Shown: piece by piece, positions 44,584-53,082 of the stretch
Numbering within the stretch: position 1 is the stretch's first letter
How the letters are laid out: each line of letters begins with the position of its first letter
Source of the DNA: Candidatus Poribacteria bacterium
GTDB lineage: Bacteria > Poribacteria > WGA-4E > WGA-3G
Length of the DNA stretch: 64,000 nucleotides
NCBI GenBank assembly: GCA_022394755.1
Contig: JAGFCA010000008.1
Location: 1 to 64,000, forward strand
Direction of reading: 5' to 3'
The notes under the pieces: model-generated
What the model saw: the letters and a program-made list of their open reading frames with translations, nothing else
Databases searched by the model: none
What the model was told of the DNA's origin: nothing
Position numbers and translations under genes: made by a program

Positions 44584-45075
44584 ATGAGTGAGCAAAACAA
44601 GGTTCAAGAACGACTCACAAATGTTGAAGATAGATTAGAACGGTTAGAAACACTTTTGACAAGTATAAATGACAAGTTGGAACAACCATCGCAATCTGCA
44701 GTTGCTGATGGTCGCGAAAGTACTGAACAATTCCAACAATGGGTCACTGACTATGTATCTATGCGACTACAACAATTAGTCCCAGAGACATGTGATCATC
44801 CTGCCGAAACGCCAAAGGTTGATGGTCCATTTCTTGATAATACTAATGTTCCATGTACCGAAGAAGTAGTACATAGAGTTAAACGTATTCCGATTCCTTT
44901 TGTCAGAGAGATGGTAGTTCAACGTGTAGCAGAAAACGCACGTTCGGCTGAAATTGAACGTGTGGATATAGATTTCTTTGAAGAGGCAGCCACATTCTGA
45001 CAATGTAAAGCCACAGAGGAGTTCCCTCTGCCCGACTTCGATTGGAAGGACTTCTTGAAGGCTCCAAATTTTTAA
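44584..45075 (+). CDS. Small coiled-coil PCP_red protein, predicted selenoprotein
   Basis: 163 residues if TGA 44998-45000 is read as selenocysteine; 138 residues otherwise. An N-terminal coiled coil (residues 3-40, VQERLTNVEDRLERLETLL) precedes a linker and a PCP_red domain (89-138, EEVVHRVKRIPIPFVREMV). The frame continues after the TGA for 24 codons, with CAA TGT next, giving a Sec139-Gln-Cys141 motif and the plausible tail PLPDFDWKDFLKAPNF, ending at TAA 45073. A six-bp hairpin with G in its loop lies 13 bases after the TGA. UxC motifs are typical of redox selenoproteins. I know of no described PCP_red selenoprotein. If the TGA is a stop, the shorter protein is still a normal PCP_red protein. 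Confidence 0.72.
45014..45030 (+). promoter_or_regulatory. Putative bacterial SECIS hairpin after the PCP_red TGA
   Basis: Stem cagagg (45014-45019) / cctctg (45025-45030) with loop agttc, whose second base is G. The loop starts 20 bases after the TGA. Geometry and loop G match bacterial SECIS elements and the hairpin at 1676-1692. Reading it as a terminator is weaker: no T-run follows. Confidence 0.55.
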
Positions 45076-45186
45076 CCTATACGCAATAAACCGGATACCT
45101 CTTTATATTTAAAAATCTATTCGATTTTGCCGATGTGGTAACATAAAAAGGATATTGATTACTGTATATTCTTATTTGGAGATAAC

Positions 45187-45756
45187 ATGTCATCAATTGG
45201 AGCCAGGACACATTTTACTCCTGCCGAATATCTTGTATTAGAACGAAAAGCTATTTATAAGAGTGAATACATTAACGGAGAGATATTCGCAATGTCTGGT
45301 GCTACTCTTACACATAATCTTATTACGGTTGATATTGCTACTGAACTTAACATCCTATTACGTGAATCAGAATGTAGAGTAGTAACCAACGATTTGCGTG
45401 TAAGAACCTCCCCAGATGTTTCTTATTTTTATCCAGATGTTATTGTCTATTGTGATGAACCTAAATTCGAGGATGATTCATTTGATACACTCCTAAATCC
45501 TGTCATAATCATGGAAGTGCTATCACCCTCAACTGAGGAATACGACAGAAACGAGAAATTTGAATACTACAAGCGACTATCATCCTTGAAGGAATATATC
45601 CTCGTAGCACAAGATAAAATTTCAGTTGAGCATTATGTTATACGAGGTGCAGACTGGGAATTCACAACATTTGAAGATCCAAATGAATTTCTTACACTTT
45701 CTACTATCAAATGTAATCTACCATTAAAGAATATCTATAGACGCGTTGATCTTTGA
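45187..45756 (+). CDS. Uma2 (DUF820) family PD-(D/E)XK nuclease-like protein, second copy
   Basis: 189 residues, typical length. FTPAEYLVLERKA at the start, EYINGEIFAMSGAT, then VSYFYPDVIVYC and VIIMEVLSPSTEEYDRNEKF with the catalytic-type Asp, Glu and following polar residue, then FEYYKRLSSLKEYILVAQD. This is the classical Uma2 pattern. It differs much from the copy at 41301, so they are not a recent duplication. Ends with TGA directly before the next gene. Confidence 0.92.
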   Translation: MSSIGARTHFTPAEYLVLERKAIYKSEYINGEIFAMSGATLTHNLITVDIATELNILLRESECRVVTNDLRVRTSPDVSYFYPDVIVYCDEPKFEDDSFDTLLNPVIIMEVLSPSTEEYDRNEKFEYYKRLSSLKEYILVAQDKISVEHYVIRGADWEFTTFEDPNEFLTLSTIKCNLPLKNIYRRVDL

Positions 45757-45789
45757 TTGATACTAAAAAGTATATCTAAGCGAAAAAAT

Positions 45790-46161
45790 ATGGACTGGGT
45801 ATTTAATACATTCTCAGAATATCTTGAGAATGATTTCAAGAAGCGAATAGGTAATAAAAATCCCACTGTGGCAGACTTATGGAATGCTTTCCAAGTGTTA
45901 TTTCCTGCAACATCAGCACAACTTTTAGTGCAAGAACCTGTGGGAAACACGGTTAAGTTTAAAGCCCTTGCCTTTTTCTATGCCGATGAAATGGGACCAT
46001 TAATAGATGCGCCACTCGAATACCTAAAACAGAATTTTGGTGGAGGGAAATTCAAAATTAACTTTTATCACGGAATGCAGTTTATCGCAACAATTAATTT
46101 TAAACCTGAAGGTCCTGAAATTTGGAGAGACCTACCTGAAATGGAGGCTATGAATATTTGA
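45790..46161 (+). CDS. Hypothetical soluble protein
   Basis: About 123 residues from ATG 45790 (MDWVFNTFSEYLENDF); an in-frame TTG at 45757 would add 11 basic residues with no ribosome site. Mixed alpha/beta composition, no signal peptide or metal motif. It ends at TGA 46161, whose last base is the A of the next ATG. Unknown family; linked by overlap to the HEAT-repeat protein. Confidence 0.55.
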   Translation: MDWVFNTFSEYLENDFKKRIGNKNPTVADLWNAFQVLFPATSAQLLVQEPVGNTVKFKALAFFYADEMGPLIDAPLEYLKQNFGGGKFKINFYHGMQFIATINFKPEGPEIWRDLPEMEAMNI

Positions 46162-46610
46162 TGGATAGCTATCAATTGTATAAGGAGTGTCCACAATGTG
46201 GAGAGGAAAATATCCAGAAATTGGATATAAACTCTTGGTTTTGTTTGGATTGTGATTGGGATAACCTGTCTACTATATCTAATGATAATGATGAACTCGT
46301 CTCCTCACTCTTACACGGTGATATACATTCACGGAGAATTGCCGCACAATCCCTTATAAATATTGGGGATGCAGAAAGACACATTGCTACACAAGCGGAT
46401 ACTCAAACATTAATCAATGCTCTTGATGATGAGGATTCTGATGTACGCTATTTTGTCGCTGTTGCACTTGGAAAATTAGAAGCGACACTTAGTTTGGCAA
46501 AACTTAAAGATATTGCACAGAACGACAATTCTGCTCTTGTCCGGCAAGGAGCGAGCACCGCCATTGAGCAGATAGAAGAAGGATTTCAAAAGAAACTGAT
46601 TTCAGGATAG
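46161..46610 (+). CDS. Zinc-ribbon / HEAT-repeat protein
   Basis: 149 residues. The N-terminus has CPQCGE and CLDCDWD (residues about 9-12 and 30-33), a zinc ribbon. The rest holds HEAT-type helical repeats: DIHSRRIAAQSLINIGD, DSDVRYFVAVALGKLE and NSALVRQGASTAIEQI, a protein-binding scaffold. ATG overlaps the preceding stop by one base, so the two are coupled. Confidence 0.8.
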   Translation: MDSYQLYKECPQCGEENIQKLDINSWFCLDCDWDNLSTISNDNDELVSSLLHGDIHSRRIAAQSLINIGDAERHIATQADTQTLINALDDEDSDVRYFVAVALGKLEATLSLAKLKDIAQNDNSALVRQGASTAIEQIEEGFQKKLISG

Positions 46611-46641
46611 ATTATACTGTCAATATTAAAGGAGACTGTAG

Positions 46642-47700
46642 ATGGAGAAAGTTCAATTAGGATATATCGGTTGTGGTTTTATGGGACAGAAAGTACATAT
46701 ACCAAATTTCGCAAGTATTCCTGAGTGTGAAGTAGTTGGACTTGCAGAAGTTCGAACTGAACTCGGGAAGAAAGTTCAGAAACGTTTTGATATACCTCAT
46801 CTATACAAGGATCATATTGAACTTGCTGAAAATCCAGACATTGAAGCTGTGGCAGTCTCCGCAGATTTCGCATTACAAGGTGAAATAGCAAAGGATCTAT
46901 TAAAGGCTGGTAAACATGTCTTCATGGAAAAACCGATGGCTGTTTCAGTAGAACAAGCACAAGCTATTGTTGATGCATCCAAAGAATCTGGTAAAAAGCT
47001 GATGGTTGGCTACATGAAACGGTATGATGCTGGAAACGAAATCGTTAAAGAGAAGATCGCACAATTCCGTGAGACTGAAGAACTCGGACGGTTAACCTAT
47101 GCACGAAATCATGCATTCGGTGGAGACTGGGTGTGTAATTTAGATACACCAATGGATAGTACAGAGGAATCGAAACCAAGTGTTCCACAGAAATTTCCTG
47201 AATGGCTACCTGAGAATTACTATGGACCTTATATTGGCTATCTCCAACAATATACACATAATGTCAATTTAATGCGTTGGTTTCTTGGCGCAGGTGATGA
47301 TGTAACTATTAAAGCTGTTGATCTAAATGAAAACGGATATACAGGTGTTGTTATCTTTGATATGGCGGGTGTCCGAGTTACACTTGAAACAGGTCATGTC
47401 TCACACTATCGTTGGGATGAACATTCACAGATTTATTTCCAACACGGCTGGATACACACATGGGCGCCACCATTATTGCTAAAGAATACACCGGCAGAAG
47501 TTGAAATATACCATGCTGGTGAAGAACAAGAAATTACAAGACCGATACCCAAACCATCTTGGACATGGGCATACCATAGAGAAGCAGAATACTTTATCAA
47601 AAATCTGAATAATCCTGAACCTTTCCGCTCCTCAGCAGAAGACACATTAACAGATGTCAGAATATTTGAGGAAATCTATCGTATCTTTATTGATCAGTAA
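46642..47700 (+). CDS. Gfo/Idh/MocA family oxidoreductase
   Basis: 352-residue NAD(P)-dependent dehydrogenase. N-terminal Rossmann fold with GYIGCGFMGQKVH, the catalytic EKPMAVS motif near residue 95, and a C-terminal substrate domain with RNHAFGGDW and YLQQYTHNVNLMRW, where the His is a likely active-site residue. Such enzymes usually act on sugars or inositols. Good AAAGGAG ribosome site. It converges with the minus-strand gene that ends at 47767. Confidence 0.93.
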   Translation: MEKVQLGYIGCGFMGQKVHIPNFASIPECEVVGLAEVRTELGKKVQKRFDIPHLYKDHIELAENPDIEAVAVSADFALQGEIAKDLLKAGKHVFMEKPMAVSVEQAQAIVDASKESGKKLMVGYMKRYDAGNEIVKEKIAQFRETEELGRLTYARNHAFGGDWVCNLDTPMDSTEESKPSVPQKFPEWLPENYYGPYIGYLQQYTHNVNLMRWFLGAGDDVTIKAVDLNENGYTGVVIFDMAGVRVTLETGHVSHYRWDEHSQIYFQHGWIHTWAPPLLLKNTPAEVEIYHAGEEQEITRPIPKPSWTWAYHREAEYFIKNLNNPEPFRSSAEDTLTDVRIFEEIYRIFIDQ

Positions 47701-47766
47701 TACATTTGGGATATCACATTAGTTTATGTCTAATGAACTAACATATATTTCTTTCTCAACCATCCA

Positions 47767-50067
47767 TCACTTACGCATTAATATTTCTGTATTATTAATA
47801 TCAATTGCCAATTCATAGTTCTCAGCAAGATATTTTGCAATAATTGGATGTCGTTCTTCTACGGGAATTCCATCTACATTATCGAACCAACCCCCAGTCT
47901 TAAAGATCACTAACCGTGTTTGAGCTGCTTCTAAGTCAGCTACCACCTCCTGCTGCATCCCTGGTGTTGAGGCATAACATACCATGAAGAAACGGGTCAC
48001 ACTTGGTCTATTAGCAAAGAAATAATACGCACCTTGGCTCGTAAAATCAAATATCCTTTCCTCTGGTGATGTATTCTCTTGTATGTAAGATACAACCTTC
48101 TGTATTTGTTCGGCTTGATCATCAGGAATATCCACCTGTCCCGCCCGTTCAAATTCCTCTGGGGCAAGTGTCCGTTTAAATGGGTTATGTAATACATGGT
48201 TCCATCTTCCCTTGAAGACCTCTAAAGGATTATGTACTTGACTGACATACCATAGACAGAGAAGAGTTGGGATAATAATAAATATAGTCTTCAACGACAA
48301 GTGCCAAGGTGATCTTACTCTTGGAATGTCAACACTTGAATCGGTACGCTTATTAAACAGGTTGATGAACATACCAGAGAATACTCTATCAAAAGGGAAG
48401 AGACAGAGTATCCATAAAAACGTTGCGCCAAAGTGTAAGTGTCCACCATCAGATCTACCAAGTGCAGTACGGAAAAATGCAATACCTCCCAACACTACCA
48501 GCAACAATTTCAATGCATATATTGGATAAGTTTCATTGCTTGATAATCGTTTATATGTCAGATAAGCTACTGTCAAAACATAGACACAAATTGGAAAATA
48601 CCATCGAAACTTATCACTCAGTATGAATGCTTTCCATCCTTGATCTTTAAAGATATTTAGAGTGGCAGATAGACTCGGAAAAGCAAGACCCCAGGTTGCA
48701 AGTTGATATTTACACTGAATATAGGAATTCCAAATAGCATCATCTAACGCTCCATGTGCCAAAAAATAGATTCCTATCGGGAGAAATCCCATTAGGATTC
48801 CAAAAGAATAACTTAGGAGTGGCAACGGACGCGTTCTCAACGGAATCCCTCTCTGAAAACTATAGATGAATAGAAAGAGTCCGATTGCACCGAGTGTATA
48901 CAAACCTATTTCAGTACTATACCAGAATGCTAAACAGGTGAAAATACCTCCAAGTATTATCTGCCAACCTGAGAAGATTATCCTTGAAAGCGGTGTATAC
49001 TTGTTAGAAGTATTCTGATCTAATCTAAATAATCCATTCTCACGATGGGAGGTTAGGTAATTTGCAATGAAGGCGAATGCAAGTAATCCAAGCGTATGTC
49101 TTGCAGATACAGAAAAGTTGCTTCCTGAAGAAATCAGAAAACAGATGAATGAGGTAATTACGCCACCACGGAAGATTTGCAATCCAAGTAAGTACAAGGC
49201 AACATATCCAAACGGATTTAATACACGTTCCATTGAGCGTACACCCATCAACGTTGGACCAAAGAACTTACTACCGAACCAAGCCAAGTAGGCATTTTGA
49301 AAAAGTCCATGCTGCACATAGATATCTTTAAAAACTACACCTCCATGTAGCATTTCGTTTAGTGGGGCAACCCTTTCTCCTTCATGGAACATATCTATAC
49401 CACCATTAATATTTCCGTTATATAGTAGTAAGTAGATGAAGACAGGTATTAAAATATACACAAAGCATCGATAAAGTAATAATATCCATCTTGAACATGG
49501 AATTATATACGCATCCGACGTAGTGTCAGATTGTGTAATAACGTTATCTGTATTATCCACTTCAGCTACATTGGATTTTCTAAAGAATAAACCAACCTTC
49601 AATAATAGAGATAATCCGACAGGCGGTATTAACCAGATCCAGCTGGCATTATTATAATTTATGACTTGAATCCAACATAACCATAATGGCAAAGAAGCTA
49701 TAGCATACTGCCTAAGTACATGCTTAATTGGTTTTTGAGTAACCTTTGCCACCCATTTGCCATAGATAAGCCATCCGAACCAGTACGCCGAAATAGTGAT
49801 TGGGATACCGATGAGCGCAAGAAGGTAATAGAAGATTTCTTGTTGTTTGGGATATTGATTGTTGCTAATCCATCCCACTACACCTGATGTGTCATGGAAT
49901 TCAAAAACAAGATAGTTTTTGAGTGTGAATCCAATTCCAATTGCAAGTGAAAACGCGGATATTGTTATGATACGTAAATATGGACGGATAGAGGTATCGA
50001 AGACTATATTCAGATCAGGAAGCGTTTTTCGGAGGGAGTGAAACCAGCCAAGTTGCAGAAATTGCAT
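47767..50067 (-). CDS. Large polytopic membrane protein, GT-C glycosyltransferase-like
   Basis: 766 residues with an estimated 12-14 helices and a C-terminal soluble part after residue 640. A luminal-type segment after helix 6 (GGIDMFHEGERVAPLNEMLHGG) resembles the acidic first loop of PMT/ArnT-type GT-C transferases, which hold a catalytic Asp/Glu near the N-terminus. The C-terminal region (EQIQKVVSYIQENTSPEERIFDF) also resembles that found in such proteins. The donor and acceptor are unknown. The stop is TGA. Assigned by topology and pattern only. Confidence 0.6.
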   Translation of the reverse strand: MQFLQLGWFHSLRKTLPDLNIVFDTSIRPYLRIITISAFSLAIGIGFTLKNYLVFEFHDTSGVVGWISNNQYPKQQEIFYYLLALIGIPITISAYWFGWLIYGKWVAKVTQKPIKHVLRQYAIASLPLWLCWIQVINYNNASWIWLIPPVGLSLLLKVGLFFRKSNVAEVDNTDNVITQSDTTSDAYIIPCSRWILLLYRCFVYILIPVFIYLLLYNGNINGGIDMFHEGERVAPLNEMLHGGVVFKDIYVQHGLFQNAYLAWFGSKFFGPTLMGVRSMERVLNPFGYVALYLLGLQIFRGGVITSFICFLISSGSNFSVSARHTLGLLAFAFIANYLTSHRENGLFRLDQNTSNKYTPLSRIIFSGWQIILGGIFTCLAFWYSTEIGLYTLGAIGLFLFIYSFQRGIPLRTRPLPLLSYSFGILMGFLPIGIYFLAHGALDDAIWNSYIQCKYQLATWGLAFPSLSATLNIFKDQGWKAFILSDKFRWYFPICVYVLTVAYLTYKRLSSNETYPIYALKLLLVVLGGIAFFRTALGRSDGGHLHFGATFLWILCLFPFDRVFSGMFINLFNKRTDSSVDIPRVRSPWHLSLKTIFIIIPTLLCLWYVSQVHNPLEVFKGRWNHVLHNPFKRTLAPEEFERAGQVDIPDDQAEQIQKVVSYIQENTSPEERIFDFTSQGAYYFFANRPSVTRFFMVCYASTPGMQQEVVADLEAAQTRLVIFKTGGWFDNVDGIPVEERHPIIAKYLAENYELAIDINNTEILMRK

Positions 50068-50114
50068 CTATCTCTCTATATTGACATAGGTGTTGAGAGG
50101 AATCTGTGATGGAT

Positions 50115-50828
50115 TTATTGAACCACATCACCTTCCACAGGTTCAACTTGGACTTTTATATTCTTCAGATAATCTATAGCACGTTCTAATTCTTCTGAAG
50201 TTCCTTGCATCTCTAACATTACCCAGCCAGATTCTTCAGTAACATTAGCACGACGGATGTTTGTTATCACACCGTATTGTTTACCAATGTTGTAAATAAT
50301 TGGTTCTGTAATTTTTTCTGGTGGAAAGGTAAGACGTACTTTAATTGATCTCATCTGTGCTCCACCTGATGGTGGGATTTGGAATGGAACTTCAACAAAA
50401 TCCGATTTCGTATCATCCCATTCAAAAACTTTGATCACACGGATTGTATCTTCATAAATTGAAATTACAAGATAAGAAACACCGGGGTAGGTTGGTTCGC
50501 CCCATGCCATTGCGTCTTCTTTATCTTTATCAGAGAAATATGCTTCGTGATTCGGATGTGAATGGTAAAAAACCTTAATTGGTCGATTCTCGTTATCTGC
50601 CTCTTTATGGACAGATATTAAGTCATCTGGATGCATTAAGTACGCTGTTCGGGCATCCCGCGGGTATGTGCTTGGATCTTCTTTATGCATCTCATTTTGG
50701 ATATTTCGACAAGGTCTAACGAATTCCTGAGAATCTGTCTGTAGTATAACACCACAGCATTCATCAGGAAATTCCGACTTCGCATGAGCACATATCTCAT
50801 CAAGAGTATCGGGAAGTAATGTAACCAT
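50115..50828 (-). CDS. JAMM metalloprotease fused to a NIL domain (Mec-like)
   Basis: 237 residues. The N-terminal Mov34/JAB domain has CCGVILQ and the JAMM zinc site HSHPNHEAYFSDKD (His-x-His-Pro-x6-Ser-x2-Asp), with an upstream Glu in EFPDECCG. Relatives such as mycobacterial Mec cut the isopeptide-like bond of CysO-cysteine or trim the carrier tail. Residues from about 165 form a NIL-type ferredoxin-like domain (SIKVRLTFPPEKITEP), which in other proteins senses sulfur amino acids. It is the last gene of the cysteine operon. Confidence 0.87.
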   Translation of the reverse strand: MVTLLPDTLDEICAHAKSEFPDECCGVILQTDSQEFVRPCRNIQNEMHKEDPSTYPRDARTAYLMHPDDLISVHKEADNENRPIKVFYHSHPNHEAYFSDKDKEDAMAWGEPTYPGVSYLVISIYEDTIRVIKVFEWDDTKSDFVEVPFQIPPSGGAQMRSIKVRLTFPPEKITEPIIYNIGKQYGVITNIRRANVTEESGWVMLEMQGTSEELERAIDYLKNIKVQVEPVEGDVVQ

Positions 50829-50852
50829 TCGTTTTTTACTGTTATAATCTAT

Positions 50853-50882
50853 CTTGTAAGAGGATATCTATCCTCTTACAAG
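50853..50882. repeat. Perfect 14-bp hairpin between cysO-like and JAMM genes
   Basis: cttgtaagaggata at 50853-50866 and its exact complement at 50869-50882, two bases apart. It lies 19 bases after the stop of the cysO-like gene and 25 before the JAMM start. Without a T-run it may stabilise or separate the two messages, or partly stop transcription. Confidence 0.65.
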
Positions 50883-50901
50883 CAAACCGAAATGTATGTA
50901 G

Positions 50902-51180
50902 TTATTTGCCACCAGCGATTGCAGGGATGATTGAAATTTCTGCACCGTCTTCTACCTCTGTGGATTTACCATCAAGAAAACGGATATCTTCGTCGTTGAG
51001 ATATATGTTAACAAACCGGCGGATGTTCCCATCTTCATCGCAAATTCGTTCTTTCATTCCCGGATAACTTGAATCCAAATTATCAATGATAGTGTTGATA
51101 TCCGGTCCTTCGGTTTCTACCTCTGCAAGATTTTGCGTCAACCTTCTCAGAGGTGTTGGTATACGAACTGTAACTGACAT
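50902..51180 (-). CDS. Ubiquitin-like sulfur carrier (CysO/MoaD/ThiS-type)
   Basis: 92 residues from the ATG at 51180, which has GGAGG six bases ahead on the minus strand; an in-frame ATG 13 codons earlier lacks a site. Beta-grasp pattern: SVTVRIPTPLRRLTQ, NIYLNDEDIR and DGAEISIIPAIAGGK. The C-terminus is GG followed by one Lys, so the tail would have to be trimmed to expose Gly-Gly for thiocarboxylation. The JAMM protease encoded downstream could do this. Serves cysteine synthase as sulfur donor (inference from the CysO-CysM system). Confidence 0.9.
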   Translation of the reverse strand: MSVTVRIPTPLRRLTQNLAEVETEGPDINTIIDNLDSSYPGMKERICDEDGNIRRFVNIYLNDEDIRFLDGKSTEVEDGAEISIIPAIAGGK

Positions 51181-51346
51181 GTTATTCCTCCATGTAATTA
51201 TGTGTCTTTGTAATGACACAATTTTATGTTTGAAATCAAAAAAATATAATGTTTAAAGTTCTAAATTAGTTATTGCTCTAATGATATAATGTAAATTTAA
51301 TAAGATTGTATATACTTTTTATAGGTCGAGAAGTAAACGTTATGAA

Positions 51347-52105
51347 TTAGATTGAGTAGTGTAAACCACACTCTTTGTTATTTTCTTCTGTATCAACGGC
51401 ATTCTGCCATCGCCATCGACCTGCGCGTTTCGGTTCACCTGGACGTATTCGAGTCGTACAAATCTTGCATCCGATTGATTCATAAAGCTGACCATGAGAA
51501 TCTGGTTCAAACAATGGATTCACAGGTACATCATTCTCTCGCACAAATCTCCAAACTTCCTCTTCTGTCCAGTATATTAATGGACTTACCTTAAGGATTG
51601 GGTTATCCATAGAAGAAATTATCTCGACTTTTTGGAAATTCTGCCGTGATTCAGACTGATCTCTTCTTGTACCTGTTATCCATACATCTAAAGTATCTAA
51701 TAGGCGTTGCATGGGACGAACTTTACGTATTTCACAACAGTATCTCTGTTTTTCTCTACTGTCAAAGAATAGGAATTCACCGTGTTCGTTGACCATTTTC
51801 TTTACTTCGGCAGGTTCAGGTTGAATATGCTCAATTTTTATTCCGTAACGCTTTTCGACAGTTTCAAAAAAGGTATATGTTTCTGGAAAAAGTCGGAGTG
51901 TATCAATAGTACATACTCTGAACGGTAAATTATTCTCAGCAGCAAGATGTATTTGCACCATACCGGATAACTGGCCACTTGTAACTATAGCCGCTCTATC
52001 GTCAAATTGCTTGAATAGAGAGAATAGTATCTCTTGAGGATTATCTTCTAAACTAATTTGCTGCTTCAATTGAACCATTGTGGCACTTTGAATTTGAAAT
52101 GTCAT
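51347..52105 (-). CDS. cysH: APS/PAPS reductase (CysH)
   Basis: 252 residues. Reduces activated sulfate to sulfite using thioredoxin. Motifs: TSGQLSG (nucleotide loop), CTIDTLRLFPETYTF, RYCCEIRKV (paired Cys, about 122-123), WITGTRRDQS, IGCKICT (Cys-x2-Cys) and the C-terminal catalytic ECGLH. The paired Cys plus Cys-x2-Cys form the [4Fe-4S] site typical of APS reductase. So adenylylsulfate is the likelier substrate than PAPS. It sits between cysteine synthase and the sulfur carrier. Confidence 0.92.
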   Translation of the reverse strand: MTFQIQSATMVQLKQQISLEDNPQEILFSLFKQFDDRAAIVTSGQLSGMVQIHLAAENNLPFRVCTIDTLRLFPETYTFFETVEKRYGIKIEHIQPEPAEVKKMVNEHGEFLFFDSREKQRYCCEIRKVRPMQRLLDTLDVWITGTRRDQSESRQNFQKVEIISSMDNPILKVSPLIYWTEEEVWRFVRENDVPVNPLFEPDSHGQLYESIGCKICTTRIRPGEPKRAGRWRWQNAVDTEENNKECGLHYSI

Positions 52106-52131
52106 TCAATCCTTTCCTGCTATAACCTGCT

Positions 52132-53082
52132 TTAAGTAAGAGTCTCCATAATATCTGTATCAAGTTCAAAGTATCTGCTTAAGCTAAAGTACCGTTCACC
52201 AGTGTCAGGTAGTATAGTGACAACCGTTTTCTCAGGTCCTTTTGCCTTTGCTACTTGAAGTGCTGCATTAACATTTGCTCCAGAAGACATCCCAACCAGT
52301 AGACCTTCTTTTTCAGATATATCCTTCATTGTCTGGTATGCCACCTCTTCTGAAACTGCAATAATATCATCAATTATGTCTACGTTTAATACTTCTGGTA
52401 CCATGCCTGCTCCTAATCCATCTATCCGCGTTGGACCAGGAATCCCGCCAGATAAGACAGAAGATACCAATGGTTCCACTGCAATCACTTTAGTATTTGG
52501 GTTTTTTGCTTTAAGTACTTCACCAACACCTGTTAATGTACCACCTGTTCCTACGCCAGTAACAAAATAATCTATATTACTATCCATTGCGTCTAAAATC
52601 TCAACAGCAGTTGTTTCACGGTGGATTTTAGGGTTAGCAAGATTCGTAAATTGGTTTGGCATATAGTGTCTCTGGTTTCGACGTAAGATTTCTTCTGCTT
52701 CCCAAATGGCACTTGCCATACCACCGTGTTCAGGAGTAAGTACGATATTTGCTCCAAAGGCAGATAACAGAGCGTATTTTTCACTACTAACATTTTCCGG
52801 CATCGTTAAAGTGACATTATACCCACGGGCAACACCTACAATTGACAACCCAATTCCCGTATTTCCTGCCGTTGGCTCAACAATTGTATCACCTGGTTTC
52901 AGTATACCTTTTTCTTCTGCATCAATTACCATTCCATAACTAATACGGTCTTTTATACTTCCGCCGGGATTATAGGACTCTAACTTTGCATAGATCGTCG
53001 CATCCTCGTTCTCTGGTAACGCATTCAAGCGTACCATAGGGGTATTCCCGATAAGTTCAGTAAGATTTTGAGCAATTTTCAT
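52132..53082 (-). CDS. Cysteine synthase (CysK/CysM family)
   Basis: 316-residue PLP enzyme of fold type II. The cofactor Lys is in SYNPGGSIKDR near residue 43; TAGNTGIGLS binds the substrate carboxylate; GTGGTLTGVG binds phosphate; SSGANVNAAL lies near the end. Given its neighbours it may use the thiocarboxylated carrier protein like CysM, rather than sulfide. It overlaps the Rrf2 gene by four bases. Confidence 0.93.
   Translation of the reverse strand: MKIAQNLTELIGNTPMVRLNALPENEDATIYAKLESYNPGGSIKDRISYGMVIDAEEKGILKPGDTIVEPTAGNTGIGLSIVGVARGYNVTLTMPENVSSEKYALLSAFGANIVLTPEHGGMASAIWEAEEILRRNQRHYMPNQFTNLANPKIHRETTAVEILDAMDSNIDYFVTGVGTGGTLTGVGEVLKAKNPNTKVIAVEPLVSSVLSGGIPGPTRIDGLGAGMVPEVLNVDIIDDIIAVSEEVAYQTMKDISEKEGLLVGMSSGANVNAALQVAKAKGPEKTVVTILPDTGERYFSLSRYFELDTDIMETLT

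Noticed and set aside
45014-45030. Hairpin after the PCP_red gene as a plain terminator
   Set aside because: It lacks a T-run and lies inside a continuing open frame; a SECIS role fits better, although termination is not fully excluded.
45754-45792. TGA between the second Uma2 gene and the next frame-matched gene as a third selenocysteine site
   Set aside because: The Uma2 protein is complete at the TGA, no Cys or redox motif lies nearby, the following hairpin (atact/agtat) has an all-A loop, and the downstream protein has its own ATG. Frame agreement is chance.
47701-47769. TGA stop of the large membrane protein followed by a 16-codon open frame on the minus strand
   Set aside because: The extension has no Cys and no conserved look, and overlaps a weak intergenic inverted repeat between convergent genes.
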